Shown: piece by piece, positions 35,018-43,890 of the stretch
How positions within the stretch are numbered: the first letter of the stretch is position 1
Layout: each line of letters starts with the position of its first letter
Assembly (NCBI GenBank): GCA_947367855.1
Contig: CANBFE010000026.1
Span: 1 to 56,013 of the forward strand
DNA: 56,013 nt
Direction: 5' to 3'
Origin: an uncultured Lachnospiraceae bacterium
GTDB taxonomy: Bacteria > Bacillota > Clostridia > Lachnospirales > Lachnospiraceae
Notes under the pieces: model-generated
Told to the model about the DNA's origin: nothing
Seen by the model: the letters and a program-made list of their open reading frames with translations, nothing else
The model's database searches: none
Position numbers and translations under genes: made by a program

Positions 35018-36055
35018 ATGAATGAAAAAGTATTAAGCGGAAAGAAAAACGGCATGTCCGTGTTATTCCTGGTGATTGCCGCCTACATCATCGGCATTCT
35101 CCTGATCGTCCTGTCCGGAATCAGCATGGACCAGGCTCCTGCGCCGCTGAACATTGCCGGACTGGTTACAGGCATCCTCATTGTTTCCCTGGGATGGATC
35201 TTCCTCATGGGCCTGAAGGTACTGAAGCCCCAGGAGGCCCTGGTCCTGACCCTGTTCGGTAAATACATCGGGACTTTGAAGGAAAACGGCTTCTACTATG
35301 TGAATCCCTTCTGCGTGGGCGTCAATCCGGCAGCCAAAACCCGGCTGAGCCAGAGCGGCGATGTATCGGAACCCGGAACGGGGCTGACAGCCATTGTAAA
35401 CGGCGCCCAGGCTGCAAGTATGCTTTCCACTGACTACAGCAGCAAAAAACTGTCCCTGAAGATCATGACCCTGAACAACAGCCGCCAGAAGATCAACGAC
35501 TGTCTGGGCAATCCCATCGAAATCGGCATCGCGGTGACCTGGCGCATCGTTGACACAGCCAAGGCAGTCTTTAACGTGGACAATTACAAGGAATTCCTTT
35601 CCCTCCAGTGTGACAGCGCCCTCCGTCATGTAGTGCGCATCTATCCTTACGACGTGGCCCCCAATGTGGATACCACAGGCGACGGCGTGGCGGACGAAGG
35701 CAGTCTGCGGGGATCCAGTGAAGTGGTGGCCCTGCGTATCCGTGACGAAATCCAGACCCGGGTGAAGGAAGCCGGCATTGAAATCGTGGAAGCCCGGATT
35801 ACCTACCTTGCATACGCTCCCGAAATCGCAGCCGTGATGCTGCAGCGCCAACAGGCCTCCGCCATTATAGACGCCCGGAAGATGATCGTTGACGGCGCCG
35901 TTGGCATGGTGGAAATGGCCCTGGAACGGCTGAATGAAAAAGATGTGGTACATTTGGATGAAGAACGCAAGGCCGCAATGGTCTCCAATCTTCTGGTAGT
36001 GCTGTGTGGAAACCATGACGCACAACCTGTAGTAAATTCAGGGAGTTTGTATTGA
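35018..36055 (+). CDS. SPFH/band 7 domain membrane protein
   Basis: A 345-residue protein with two N-terminal membrane segments (MSVLFLVIAAYIIGILLIVL and IAGLVTGILIVSLGWIFL) and an SPFH domain: VLKPQEALVLTLFGKYIGTL, NPIEIGIAVTWRIVDTAKA, RIRDEIQTRVKEAGIEIVEARI and YAPEIAAVMLQRQQA. The family scaffolds membrane microdomains. I chose ATG 35018, with AGAGAGG upstream, over the longer frame that overlaps tadA. Its stop is directly followed by the start of a small DNA-binding-like gene; this pair occurs widely in Firmicutes. Confidence 0.83.
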   Translation: MNEKVLSGKKNGMSVLFLVIAAYIIGILLIVLSGISMDQAPAPLNIAGLVTGILIVSLGWIFLMGLKVLKPQEALVLTLFGKYIGTLKENGFYYVNPFCVGVNPAAKTRLSQSGDVSEPGTGLTAIVNGAQAASMLSTDYSSKKLSLKIMTLNNSRQKINDCLGNPIEIGIAVTWRIVDTAKAVFNVDNYKEFLSLQCDSALRHVVRIYPYDVAPNVDTTGDGVADEGSLRGSSEVVALRIRDEIQTRVKEAGIEIVEARITYLAYAPEIAAVMLQRQQASAIIDARKMIVDGAVGMVEMALERLNEKDVVHLDEERKAAMVSNLLVVLCGNHDAQPVVNSGSLY

Positions 36056-36057
36056 CT

Positions 36058-36255
36058 ATGGCTGAAAACAAAAAGCAGGTACCCTTGAGACTATCCCCAA
36101 AACTATATGACGCCATCGCCGCCTGGGCGGAGGACGATTTCCGTTCGGTCAACGGGCAGATCGAGTATCTTCTGACCGAATGTGTCAGACAGCGCAGAAA
36201 AAACGGGAAGTATGCCCCGGAGGAACTGGATATTCCCCCAAAACTGGATATCTGA
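36058..36255 (+). CDS. Small ribbon-helix-helix-like protein paired with the SPFH gene
   Basis: A 65-residue protein: MAENKKQVPLRLSPKLYDAI followed by AAWAEDDFRSVNGQIEYLL. The basic strand VPLRLSP, then two helices separated by RSVNG, match Arc/MetJ-type dimeric DNA-binding proteins. A TTG at 36052 overlapping the SPFH stop is an alternative start. Immediate adjacency implies translational coupling. The functional link between a membrane scaffold and such a protein is not established. A clear terminator follows. Confidence 0.72.
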   Translation: MAENKKQVPLRLSPKLYDAIAAWAEDDFRSVNGQIEYLLTECVRQRRKNGKYAPEELDIPPKLDI

Positions 36256-36280
36256 CCCTTATGCAGATCATTCTTTTTGA

Positions 36281-36311
36281 GCCTCTTTCGACTTTTGAAA
36301 GAGGCCTTTTT
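36281..36311 (+). terminator. Rho-independent terminator after the SPFH operon
   Basis: GCCTCTTTC and GAAAGAGGC form a 9-bp stem with a 7-base loop, followed by CTTTTT. It ends the tadA/SPFH/ribbon-helix-helix region. Confidence 0.85.
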
Positions 36312-36327
36312 ATGCGCATTTTAATTA

Positions 36328-36386
36328 TTGACAAACAATAATTTTCGTGCTATTTTAGTAGTGAAATTATTGTAAAACAATAATTT
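36328..36386 (+). promoter_or_regulatory. Promoter and operator of the DUF2975-like/XRE operon
   Basis: TTGACA (36328-36333), 17 bases, TATTTT (36351-36356). A perfect 10-bp palindrome, AAATTATTGT-AAA-ACAATAATTT (36364-36386), overlaps the expected transcription start, and a half site AAACAATAATTTT fills the promoter spacer. This is a convincing operator, most simply bound by the XRE-type protein encoded second in the operon, for autoregulation. Confidence 0.72.
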
Positions 36387-36412
36387 TTACAGAATGCAAC
36401 AGGAGGAGAGAC

Positions 36413-37291
36413 ATGAGCTACATTACATTTCCCTGGGAACAGGCAGGCCTTTGGCTGCGCAGCCTGTCACTGTCCGGCCCCTCAGGCAACACTGCCGCAT
36501 GGATCCTATACCTCTGCACAGGCGCGCTTCCCCTGGGGGTTATGCTTTTCCTGCAGTCCAGACAGCGGGCCGCAAAATGTGACTGGCTTCTGCCCGTTTT
36601 GTCTGCAGCCCTGTACACCGGCCTGTGGTTTTTCACCAATCCTTCCTATATGGACAAATACCTGACGCCGGTTCCCGCAGCCGGTCTGGCAAAATATACC
36701 CTGGCTGCGGTAATCTACAGCCTTCTCCTGACCTGGATCCTGCTGCGCTTCATGGCCCGCAGGCAGCAGGCAGGCTTCCGCAGGCTGCTGCCGGGCCTGA
36801 GATACCTTCTGTATCTCTACATTCTGGCGCTTGCCGTGGATTCTTTCCTGCTTTGCGGGCCGGAATTTCTCAATGCCTGCAGGGAACTGAAAGAAAGCAA
36901 CTCAGGCGCCGCAGCTTCCCTGCTCAACACCAGCATCCTGTTCCTGGCCCTGGGCAGCATTGTTCGGCTGATCCCTTATCTGTCTGAACTGATTCTGCTG
37001 GCTGCAGGGACCCGCTTTCTGTACTGTTTTGAAAAGGAAACCTTCGGACCCGGGGCCTGTATCTGGCTGCAGCGGCTGAAACTCTACAGCGGCCGCCTCC
37101 TGGCGCTGATCCTTCTGTCCAATGTGGGCTTCAGCGTTCTGCAGCTTTTCTGCTCCCGCTTTATCCTCAGCAGCAACCATACCATTGTCTTTCCCATATC
37201 CAGGATCATCGTTGTATGCGCCATCCATATGCTGAGTTTCTTCTATCTGGAAAGCAAACAGCTGAAGGAAGACAATGACATGTTCATATAA
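36413..37291 (+). CDS. Multi-pass membrane protein (DUF2975-like)
   Basis: A 292-residue protein with about seven hydrophobic segments and no enzymatic motif. Its place immediately before a YozG-type XRE regulator matches the DUF2975/XRE pairs common in Firmicutes, but sequence resemblance alone is weak. ATG with AGGAGGAG. It is the first gene of a three-gene operon with the regulator (24-base gap) and a secreted protein. It may sense a membrane signal and control the regulator. Confidence 0.6.
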   Translation: MSYITFPWEQAGLWLRSLSLSGPSGNTAAWILYLCTGALPLGVMLFLQSRQRAAKCDWLLPVLSAALYTGLWFFTNPSYMDKYLTPVPAAGLAKYTLAAVIYSLLLTWILLRFMARRQQAGFRRLLPGLRYLLYLYILALAVDSFLLCGPEFLNACRELKESNSGAAASLLNTSILFLALGSIVRLIPYLSELILLAAGTRFLYCFEKETFGPGACIWLQRLKLYSGRLLALILLSNVGFSVLQLFCSRFILSSNHTIVFPISRIIVVCAIHMLSFFYLESKQLKEDNDMFI

Positions 37292-37315
37292 TACACTGTG
37301 AGAGGAAGACTGAAA

Positions 37316-37594
37316 ATGGCAATACACATCTGCCTGGAAGAAATTCTGAAAAAAAGACACATGACATCCAGGGAACTGTGCAGACTGGTAAACATCACCG
37401 AGGCAAACCTGTCCATACTCCGCAGCGGCAGGGCAAAGGGCGTCCGGTTCGCCACCATCAACAAAATATGCTATTACCTGCAGTGCGACGTAGGAGATAT
37501 TCTGAAATTTGACGGCATTCTGGATGATATGGAGGAAAGGGAACAAAATGAAGAATCGGAAAATACAGAACCACAGGATAAGTATTCAGAATAA
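37316..37594 (+). CDS. XRE-family (YozG-type) transcriptional regulator
   Basis: A 92-residue protein with one helix-turn-helix: CLEEILKKRHMTSRELCRLV, then NITEANLSILRSGRAKGVRF and a third part ATINKICYYLQCDVGDILKF. The QCDVGDIL ending is typical of the YozG-like group. An acidic tail of about 20 residues follows. ATG 37316 after AGAGGAAG. Likely represses its own operon through the ACAATAAT palindrome. The next gene starts inside its last 47 bases. Confidence 0.82.
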   Translation: MAIHICLEEILKKRHMTSRELCRLVNITEANLSILRSGRAKGVRFATINKICYYLQCDVGDILKFDGILDDMEEREQNEESENTEPQDKYSE

Positions 37595-38507
37595 ACTTGC
37601 AGCCTGCGCTGCCATATGCCTGATATCTGCAGGCTGCGGCATGGGATATGCAAACTTCAGTCTGGCCCTGGAGGAGATTCCCTCCGGCAGCGACAGACTT
37701 GTCGGCCTCTTTATCACAGATACCCATATTGATTCCGGCACACCTGAAATCATCCTGGACAGCCGTGGAGAGTTGACGTTCCGGGAACAGGATGCCAAAA
37801 TATACGGCTCCCTCACCGATGACGGTTCCGAAACACCCGTGACCTTCAGCGGTCTGGAAGGATATGGCATCTACAGCCTACAGCTTCAGGACGAAGGCTC
37901 CCCTGACATCTGCAACATATTTTCCGCTGATGATGTCTTCACGGATCTGCACTATACTGCCTCCGGGAATAATAACACCGTAGAGGCATCCCTGTATGTC
38001 AGAGCCGACCGTCCCTGCGCCCGCTACTTCCACCCAGTTTACCAACAGGCTGACGGCCGGATCTACCTGCTGCCCGGTTCCGGCGTTTCCTCAGACAGCT
38101 TCAGCGAAGGCACCCAGTACAGCAAAAGCGTGTCCCAGTCCCAGAGCACTGTTCTTTCCGGCCATGAGGACACAGAAGAATCCGGATTTACCGTTACACT
38201 CATCGCTGCTGCATCCGTGGAAAACACGGAGGTAATCTTTATGGACCGGAAAAACCAGGTGATCGGAATTCTGCCTGAACAGCAGCTGGATGCCCTGTTC
38301 CAAAAGGAGCCTGCCCGGCTTGAGCTCCCTGACCATACTGCCTATGTGATCCTGCAGCAGACAACCACCCACAGCGGAGAGGCGTGCCGCAGCCTCTTTG
38401 ACCAGGGTGAAGAATACCTGGAATACATGGTATCCGGAGAGGACGGTTATCTGCATTCCAGACAGCTTCTTTTGGTATGGCCGGAAGACGCCCTTCTCTC
38501 TCCGTAA
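37548..38507 (+). CDS. Secreted or membrane-anchored protein of unknown family
   Basis: A 319-residue protein with a basic N-terminus and a signal segment (LAACAAICLISAGCGMGYA). A Cys after SAG might be a lipidation site, though the lipobox lacks the usual Leu. The rest is a soluble, beta-rich extracellular region with a Ser/Gln-rich stretch (SKSVSQSQSTVLSG). I do not recognise it. It starts inside the XRE gene with AGGAAAGGG, so it is translationally coupled to it, and a terminator follows. It may be the output or signal-presenting part of the membrane protein/XRE operon. Confidence 0.6.
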   Translation: MKNRKIQNHRISIQNKLAACAAICLISAGCGMGYANFSLALEEIPSGSDRLVGLFITDTHIDSGTPEIILDSRGELTFREQDAKIYGSLTDDGSETPVTFSGLEGYGIYSLQLQDEGSPDICNIFSADDVFTDLHYTASGNNNTVEASLYVRADRPCARYFHPVYQQADGRIYLLPGSGVSSDSFSEGTQYSKSVSQSQSTVLSGHEDTEESGFTVTLIAAASVENTEVIFMDRKNQVIGILPEQQLDALFQKEPARLELPDHTAYVILQQTTTHSGEACRSLFDQGEEYLEYMVSGEDGYLHSRQLLLVWPEDALLSP

Positions 38508-38542
38508 TCCTCCGGCCCACGATTCCTGCTCTCTGGCTGCCA

Positions 38543-38577
38543 GCACTCACTTACTCAATGTAAGTGGGTGCGTTTTT
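38543..38577 (+). terminator. Rho-independent terminator after the XRE operon
   Basis: GCACTCACTTAC and GTAAGTGGGTGC pair through 12 positions (one T-G) with a 5-base loop, followed by GTTTTT. The stem includes the stop codon of the convergent flavin-reductase gene. Confidence 0.75.
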
Positions 38578-39048
38578 GGGACTCTTCCCCTTGATTACAT
38601 TGTGGTAGTAAGCATAAGTCATGGGATCATCCTTCTTCAGGATATCTGCATCCAGTACTTTTCCCAGGAATACCGTATGGGTGGAGGTCTCCATCTTATC
38701 CACCACTTCACACACAATATAAGCGCAGGCATCCGCCACCACAGGCAGATATTCCTTCACCGTATGCTCCACCTCATCAAATTTATTGCAGTCCTTTCCG
38801 CTCTTAAAGCCAAAGGTGCCGATGATCCCCGGACTGGAATGCTCCCCCAGAATGGAAATGGCAAATTTTCCTGTATCCTGAATGCACTGATTGGTGTAAT
38901 TATCATGATTGATGCTTACCGCAATGGTGGCCGGACTGGAAGTGATCTGCATGGCACTGTTGGCTGTGCAGCCCGTTGCCCTCCCTTTGTCCCATGTGCT
39001 GATGACATATACCCCGTATGACAATTGATAGAACGCGCTTTTGTTCAT
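38551..39048 (-). CDS. Flavin reductase-like FMN-binding protein
   Basis: A 165-residue protein of the flavin reductase-like split-barrel family: YGVYVISTWDKGRATGCTAN near the N-terminus, PATIAVSINHDNYT, FAISILGEHSSPG and a C-terminal ADILKKDDPMTYAYYH. These bind FMN and reduce flavin or a small substrate with NAD(P)H. ATG 39048 is preceded by AAAGGAGACAG; the longer frame to 39120 lacks a site. There is no neighbouring oxygenase or rubredoxin domain. Standalone gene. Confidence 0.82.
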   Translation of the reverse strand: MNKSAFYQLSYGVYVISTWDKGRATGCTANSAMQITSSPATIAVSINHDNYTNQCIQDTGKFAISILGEHSSPGIIGTFGFKSGKDCNKFDEVEHTVKEYLPVVADACAYIVCEVVDKMETSTHTVFLGKVLDADILKKDDPMTYAYYHNVIKGKSPKNAPTYIE

Positions 39049-39163
39049 AATAAGCTGTCTCCTTTCCTGTTCTATGCTGGTTCCTTTTCCATTATAACAG
39101 CTTTTTGCCATCTGCGCCACTGGAGGAATTGATTCCTGAAAAATATCTTACTTCATCTTCCTT

Positions 39164-40834
39164 CTATCCTGTCGTTAAATAATATACATCACAAAAGTCA
39201 TGGTATCCTAAATACTCACAGGAAGAAAATAAACTTGTATTCTGTAGTATATCCCGAAGTACTTCCTCACTATCATAATTTTCTGCCCACTCTCTGTCTG
39301 CAGCAACATACAATATCACTCCTTCGGTAGAAAATTCAGAAAACAGCTGATCAAATTGCTTTACAAGATCAGCTGACCCCATATATAATTTTTCCGCATG
39401 AATCAGTTTTGTCAGATTTGCCGTTGGTATATAGGTCTTTCTTTCACTCAGCATCACCACAGGAACACGTTCCATTTTATCCGTGATCTCTTGGATATAC
39501 GCCGCCTCTTGTCTGTAGATATATGTACCGGGCTTCGATACCATATTTCCAATAAAATTGAGCACAGCAATCCCCATAACAGCAAAGCAAATGAATTTCC
39601 TTGCGGCTTCCCCATACACCAGGGATTTGATTACGGCAAAACACCCCAATATCCCCAAAGGAATAATATTATAAACATACCGAAGATAAGAAAAACTCTT
39701 CGAAATATGGGCAACCAGCAAAAAGGTCAGCCCCACCGCCGCCAGATATACCAGGGCATGCTTAAACCGGGATTTCTCCCATCTTAAGAATCTCTCCCTA
39801 CGCAGTATCCTGATCCCTGTAACCAGAACTATCACGAAATAAACCAAAGTCGCCGCCTTAATCTGACGCAGACCTGCAGACAAAGTTCCCAGAGCCTGAC
39901 GTAAAATGCTGACACAGGATCCAAACAATTCATTGAATCGGAAAAGAGCGCCTCCCGCAAAAACCTTATTTCCAATATTATTCGTCGGTGAACCGGTTAT
40001 CTGAGTCACTCCGGCCGGATAGACAAGGAATACGGAAACAACAGCGGCAAGCATCACTGCCCCCAGTAAAATCATCTTCGAAAATCGGCGTTTCCTCAGC
40101 AAATACAGACAAAAAATCCCGGTAGCCCAAAAAGCAAATACGGCAAAATAGTATTGTGTAAATATACCCAAAAAGGTCACACCATACAGCGCAGCCAAAC
40201 GTTTACCCGTAATACCCTCCTGCTCTGCTTTAATAAACAGGATTGCCAGAATCAGCGTCATAAAAGTCAGCATAGCGTACATTCGTATAAATATTGCCGC
40301 ATCCACAAACACTGCGGACGTGCCCCACAACAAAGGAGGAAACAGCGCCCACAATTCATCCTTCAAAATCAGTATTCCCAGACAGTAAAGAAGACACATT
40401 GACGCCAACGAAAATACCAGATTAATCCCTATGCCGAACCATTGGGAAAATTGTCCCGGAAACAGGGAACAGACCGTGTGAAGCAGAAAATAATACAAGG
40501 GCGGATGTGCGTCTTTTTCGTTGTTATGATATACCTTCTCATAGGCAAATCCCTCTCCTTCCTGTACGCTCACAAACTCAAGAAGACGCTTCCCGTCAAT
40601 CCATCTGTCCCACACCTGATCTTCATTGGAAATCCTGTCTGCATCATAACTGTTGGACAAAATATAAGAATATGTCTCGTCAATGTGAAAATCCCTCTTT
40701 TCCCGCACTGTCCCCAAAACCAGCAGCAGTCCTGCAATAAGCAGGACCGGCATCACAATCACAGGCTTAATTACCCCCCCGAGCTTACTCACCCTCGGTC
40801 CTCTATCTGTCCCTTTTGCTTTTATCCCATCCAT
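39164..40834 (-). CDS. Membrane glycosyltransferase (GT39/GT83-like) with early G7 tract
   Basis: A 556-residue polytopic membrane protein with the PMT/ArnT-like layout: an early loop containing HIDETYSYILSN (the acidic DE pair expected in the active site), HPPLYYFLLH, then about ten hydrophobic segments and a C-terminal extracellular domain. Such enzymes transfer sugar from a polyprenyl-phosphate donor. ATG 40834 follows AAGGAGAAGG. A G7 run (40774-40780, coding GlyGly at residues 19-20) sits just after the start, where a one-base slip would abolish the protein. Last gene of the polysaccharide cluster. Confidence 0.75.
   Translation of the reverse strand: MDGIKAKGTDRGPRVSKLGGVIKPVIVMPVLLIAGLLLVLGTVREKRDFHIDETYSYILSNSYDADRISNEDQVWDRWIDGKRLLEFVSVQEGEGFAYEKVYHNNEKDAHPPLYYFLLHTVCSLFPGQFSQWFGIGINLVFSLASMCLLYCLGILILKDELWALFPPLLWGTSAVFVDAAIFIRMYAMLTFMTLILAILFIKAEQEGITGKRLAALYGVTFLGIFTQYYFAVFAFWATGIFCLYLLRKRRFSKMILLGAVMLAAVVSVFLVYPAGVTQITGSPTNNIGNKVFAGGALFRFNELFGSCVSILRQALGTLSAGLRQIKAATLVYFVIVLVTGIRILRRERFLRWEKSRFKHALVYLAAVGLTFLLVAHISKSFSYLRYVYNIIPLGILGCFAVIKSLVYGEAARKFICFAVMGIAVLNFIGNMVSKPGTYIYRQEAAYIQEITDKMERVPVVMLSERKTYIPTANLTKLIHAEKLYMGSADLVKQFDQLFSEFSTEGVILYVAADREWAENYDSEEVLRDILQNTSLFSSCEYLGYHDFCDVYYLTTG
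40774..40780 (-). repeat. Homopolymeric G7 tract, copy A of TCGGGGGGGTAA
   Basis: The coding strand reads CTCGGGGGGGTAATT, in frame, in the second dozen of codons of the membrane glycosyltransferase. Fifteen bases are identical to the copy at 43894-43900. Confidence 0.7.
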
Positions 40835-40908
40835 CTTTTCCTTCTCCTTATAGTTCACTTTTATTGATATAAAACCAATTCCTGAGCAAACAGCCGACAC
40901 AGCACCTG

Positions 40909-42015
40909 CTACGGCCTGCTGCTTAACATAATCTCACAGATCCTGTCCACGTCCTCCAGCGCCAGATCCGCATAAAGCGGCAGGGTCAGGACTCTCTTAC
41001 TGATATGTAAGGCTACAGGCGTCTCGTTTACATCATACTCCCTGTGAAAACAGGAGAAGGTATTGGTCAGCGGGTAGAAATACTTTCTTGCCCCGATGCC
41101 GTTCTCCGCCAGTCTGTCGAACACTTCGGCCCGGCTTGCCCCGAACACTTTTTCCTCAAAAACTACAGGGAAATAGGCGTAATTGGATTTCACCTCCGGC
41201 TGCGGTGCATTCAGCTGCAGGCCATCCACGCCCTCCAGATGCTCCAGATACCGCTCAGTGACCTGTCTTCTTTTGGCGATCTCCTCTTCTACATGCCGCA
41301 GATTGCACAGTCCCATGGCCGCGCAGAACTCATTCATCTTTGCGTTGGCCCCTACCGCGCTGACCTCCTCCGGCCCGTGGATGCCGAAGTTTTTCAGCTC
41401 ATAGAGCACATTGCCCAGCCGCTCATCCCGGAAGCAGACCGCGCCTCCCTCAATGCTGTTGAACACCTTTGTTGCATGGAAACTGAAGCAGGAGGCATCC
41501 CCGAAGCTGCCGATTCCCCTTCCCTTATAGGTCTCCCCAAAGGAATGGGCGGCATCATAGATAACCTTCAGCTCATATTTGTGGGCAATCCGCTGAATTT
41601 CCTCCACATTGCACACATTGCCGTATACATGCACCGGCATGATGGCGCAGGTGCGGTCCGTAATCAGGCGTTCTATTTTTTCGGCATCTATGGTATAAGT
41701 AACGGGATCAATATCGCAGAACACCGGTTTCAGCCCGTTCCGCACAATGGCGTGGGTGGTTGAGGCAAAGGTAAACGGCGTGGTGATTACTTCCCCCTGC
41801 AGGTTCATGGCCTGGAGGGTCAGTTCCAATGCCATGTGGCCGTTGGTCAGCAGCTCCACGCTGGCAACGTCAAGGTACTTTTGCAGCTCCTTCTGGAGTT
41901 CCTTATGCTTGATGCCCATGTTGGTCAGCCAACGGGAATCCCAGAGGCTTTCTATTTCATTCATGTATTCTGTTAATTCCGGCATGGAAGACCGGGTTAC
42001 CAGTATTTTAGACAT
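40909..42015 (-). CDS. DegT/DnrJ/EryC1/StrS aminotransferase
   Basis: A 368-residue PLP enzyme of the sugar aminotransferase family. It shows TTPFTFASTTHAIVRNGLKP, DIDPVTYTIDAEKIE, VIYDAAHSFG, the PLP lysine in FSFHATKVFNSIEGG, and NAKMNEFCAAMGL. It would transaminate a nucleotide-linked keto-sugar to an amino sugar. ATG 42015 after GGAGGGAAA. It follows an ATP-grasp gene in the tailoring half of the cluster, which suggests amino-sugar formation followed by acylation. Confidence 0.88.
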   Translation of the reverse strand: MSKILVTRSSMPELTEYMNEIESLWDSRWLTNMGIKHKELQKELQKYLDVASVELLTNGHMALELTLQAMNLQGEVITTPFTFASTTHAIVRNGLKPVFCDIDPVTYTIDAEKIERLITDRTCAIMPVHVYGNVCNVEEIQRIAHKYELKVIYDAAHSFGETYKGRGIGSFGDASCFSFHATKVFNSIEGGAVCFRDERLGNVLYELKNFGIHGPEEVSAVGANAKMNEFCAAMGLCNLRHVEEEIAKRRQVTERYLEHLEGVDGLQLNAPQPEVKSNYAYFPVVFEEKVFGASRAEVFDRLAENGIGARKYFYPLTNTFSCFHREYDVNETPVALHISKRVLTLPLYADLALEDVDRICEIMLSSRP

Positions 42016-42072
42016 CTTTTTCCCTCCCACCGTCATTACTTCCTAAAGTTTCTCTTCATTCTGAAACCTCCA

Positions 42073-43329
42073 TCAACCAGGACGATCCATTTGATCTTCA
42101 ACAAAACAAATGCTGCCCCCCGGCTCAGCCAGTTCAATATGTAACCACTCTTTCTGCCTAGACATTACACTTTCCAATTCCTCCCGTGAATCGAAGCGGA
42201 AAAACATATCTCCCAACGCCATGTTCGCTCCTGTAAACGGCCTGATGTAATCCCCTTCTTTTACGCAGAGATCCGTAACTTTTAAATACTTTTCCGCAAC
42301 TTCCGCATCAACCGTAACCGCTTTCAAGATCCCGCTCTGCCCAGGCCCTGCATGAACCACCATTTCGCACCAATATCCAGAGCATTCGGTCTGACGAACA
42401 TCTGATATCGGCAGGCCAACTGCCTTCCTGACTTCCGCCTCTATCAGGTCTGTACCATAAGCCAGTTTCTGAAGTTCCGCTATCTTGCATCCTCCGCCTC
42501 TTGGAGAGACTTCCATAATATAGGGCTTCCCGTCTGCTACACAAGTCTCAATATTATAGATGCCTGTCCCTGTTCCAAGCAGGCGCATCAGACGCTGTAT
42601 CTCCCCGGTTAAAACAGCTTGGTGCTCTTCTTTCATTGTAGAGGGCCATATAATATATGCCGGGGTATAGGGATTATCGGCTTCCGGATCGAACAGCTGG
42701 TCCGAATAAGTCACAAACCGCAGCGTACCCTCCACCGTAAATGGATCCGTACTGGAATGGTATCCCTCAAACGTCAGAAAGTCCTCAATAATAAACGCGC
42801 CGTTATGTGATCCGTTAAGCGCTGTTTCGATAGCCTGGAGAAGATCTTCCGGCACATCCACCCTTGTCACTCCTTTGCTTCCGGCAGAATCAGCAGGTTT
42901 AACAATCACAGGCCAGGTAAAGTAATCTATATCCTTCAGCGGAGCGGTACTATCCTCATATCTTTTGGCTTTGGGACAGTTAAACCCGTTTTTTGTAAGA
43001 AACTCCCTGAACAGCCCCTTATCCTGCAGAATACATGCCGCTTTGTAGGAACATTGGAACGGAAGCCCCATTTTCTCCGCCACATAGGCAGCCGATACCA
43101 CACCCGGATCACAGGCAAATGACATGATTCCCTCTATTTTTTTCTCCTGCGCGGCACGCAGTACCGCCTCTTTATCTATAATGCTGACATTGATATATTC
43201 ATCCGAATACTTATGCGCAGTATTGTCCGGCAGATAGTCGCAGGTTATAACATAAAGTCCAAGAGCATGCGCCGCCTGAATTACAGGAAGCGCATATCGG
43301 CTTCCTCCTAACAGCATTAGCTTTTTCAT
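42073..43329 (-). CDS. ATP-grasp ligase, paralog 1
   Basis: A 418-residue ATP-grasp enzyme, carbamoyl-phosphate-synthase/BtrJ-like: an N-terminal MKKLMLLGGSRYALPVI domain, ATP-binding VIVKPADSAGSKGVTRV, and metal/ATP residues in YIMEVSPRGGG. It forms an amide or peptide bond between a carboxylate and an amine using ATP. It closely resembles the gene at 46627-47844, so the pair arose by duplication. It could attach an amino acid to an amino sugar made by the adjacent aminotransferase; that is an inference. Confidence 0.82.
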   Translation of the reverse strand: MKKLMLLGGSRYALPVIQAAHALGLYVITCDYLPDNTAHKYSDEYINVSIIDKEAVLRAAQEKKIEGIMSFACDPGVVSAAYVAEKMGLPFQCSYKAACILQDKGLFREFLTKNGFNCPKAKRYEDSTAPLKDIDYFTWPVIVKPADSAGSKGVTRVDVPEDLLQAIETALNGSHNGAFIIEDFLTFEGYHSSTDPFTVEGTLRFVTYSDQLFDPEADNPYTPAYIIWPSTMKEEHQAVLTGEIQRLMRLLGTGTGIYNIETCVADGKPYIMEVSPRGGGCKIAELQKLAYGTDLIEAEVRKAVGLPISDVRQTECSGYWCEMVVHAGPGQSGILKAVTVDAEVAEKYLKVTDLCVKEGDYIRPFTGANMALGDMFFRFDSREELESVMSRQKEWLHIELAEPGGSICFVEDQMDRPG

Positions 43330-43435
43330 ATAAATTCACCTTTTACCTTTTCTTTTCCCGTCATCCGCCAAAAGGCTGTACATAGATGGTCTGTTACCAA
43401 AAGAAACTCGCCTTGTTGGCTTAAAACCATCAGCA

Positions 43436-43879
43436 TCATGGCAGAAGTTTCTTAACCATGTACATACTTTCCTTTCCTCTTTTCTCTTTTCTGCAAAACC
43501 CATTTTTTTCGTAAAAACCAATGGCCTTCTGATTATCTGTTCTTACTTCCAGTTCAAGTTCTCTCATTCCCCGTTCTCCTGCAAGTTTCTGTACTGCCAA
43601 AAGCAAATCCTTTCCGATATTTCTCCCCTGGTATTCCGGCCTCACTGCAATCATTGTTATAAAAGCTGTCTTTGAAGTAAAGTCATTAGCATACACGATA
43701 GCATATCCCAAAGTCTCATCCCCATATGCCAGTATAAAATCGGCTGCTTTATCCCATTTCTGCAGCCGCATCTCAAAGTCAGCCCACTTTGTTACCGGTT
43801 CTCTAAATGCACCATCACATATTTCAATTGCTCTCTTTTTCTCCTTTGAACTATTGAGACGAGTCATAATATAATTCAT
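43436..43879 (-). CDS. GNAT-family N-acetyltransferase
   Basis: A 147-residue acetyl-CoA-dependent transferase: ITMIAVRPEYQGRNIGKDLL (acetyl-CoA pyrophosphate loop, Q/R-x-x-G-x-G/A pattern) and NQKAIGFYEKNGF. It is probably an N-acetyltransferase for an amino sugar or glycan substituent. Its ATG lies 11 bases after the stop of the upstream acetyltransferase, and its ribosome binding site is weak. A G7 tract lies between them; with G8 the two would read as one protein. Confidence 0.8.
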   Translation of the reverse strand: MNYIMTRLNSSKEKKRAIEICDGAFREPVTKWADFEMRLQKWDKAADFILAYGDETLGYAIVYANDFTSKTAFITMIAVRPEYQGRNIGKDLLLAVQKLAGERGMRELELEVRTDNQKAIGFYEKNGFCRKEKRGKESMYMVKKLLP

Positions 43880-43890
43880 CCGTCTTAGAA

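Noticed and set aside
43336..43521. 61-aa minus-strand ORF between ATP-grasp and GNAT genes
   Set aside because: Overlaps the GNAT end in another frame and has no start signal.
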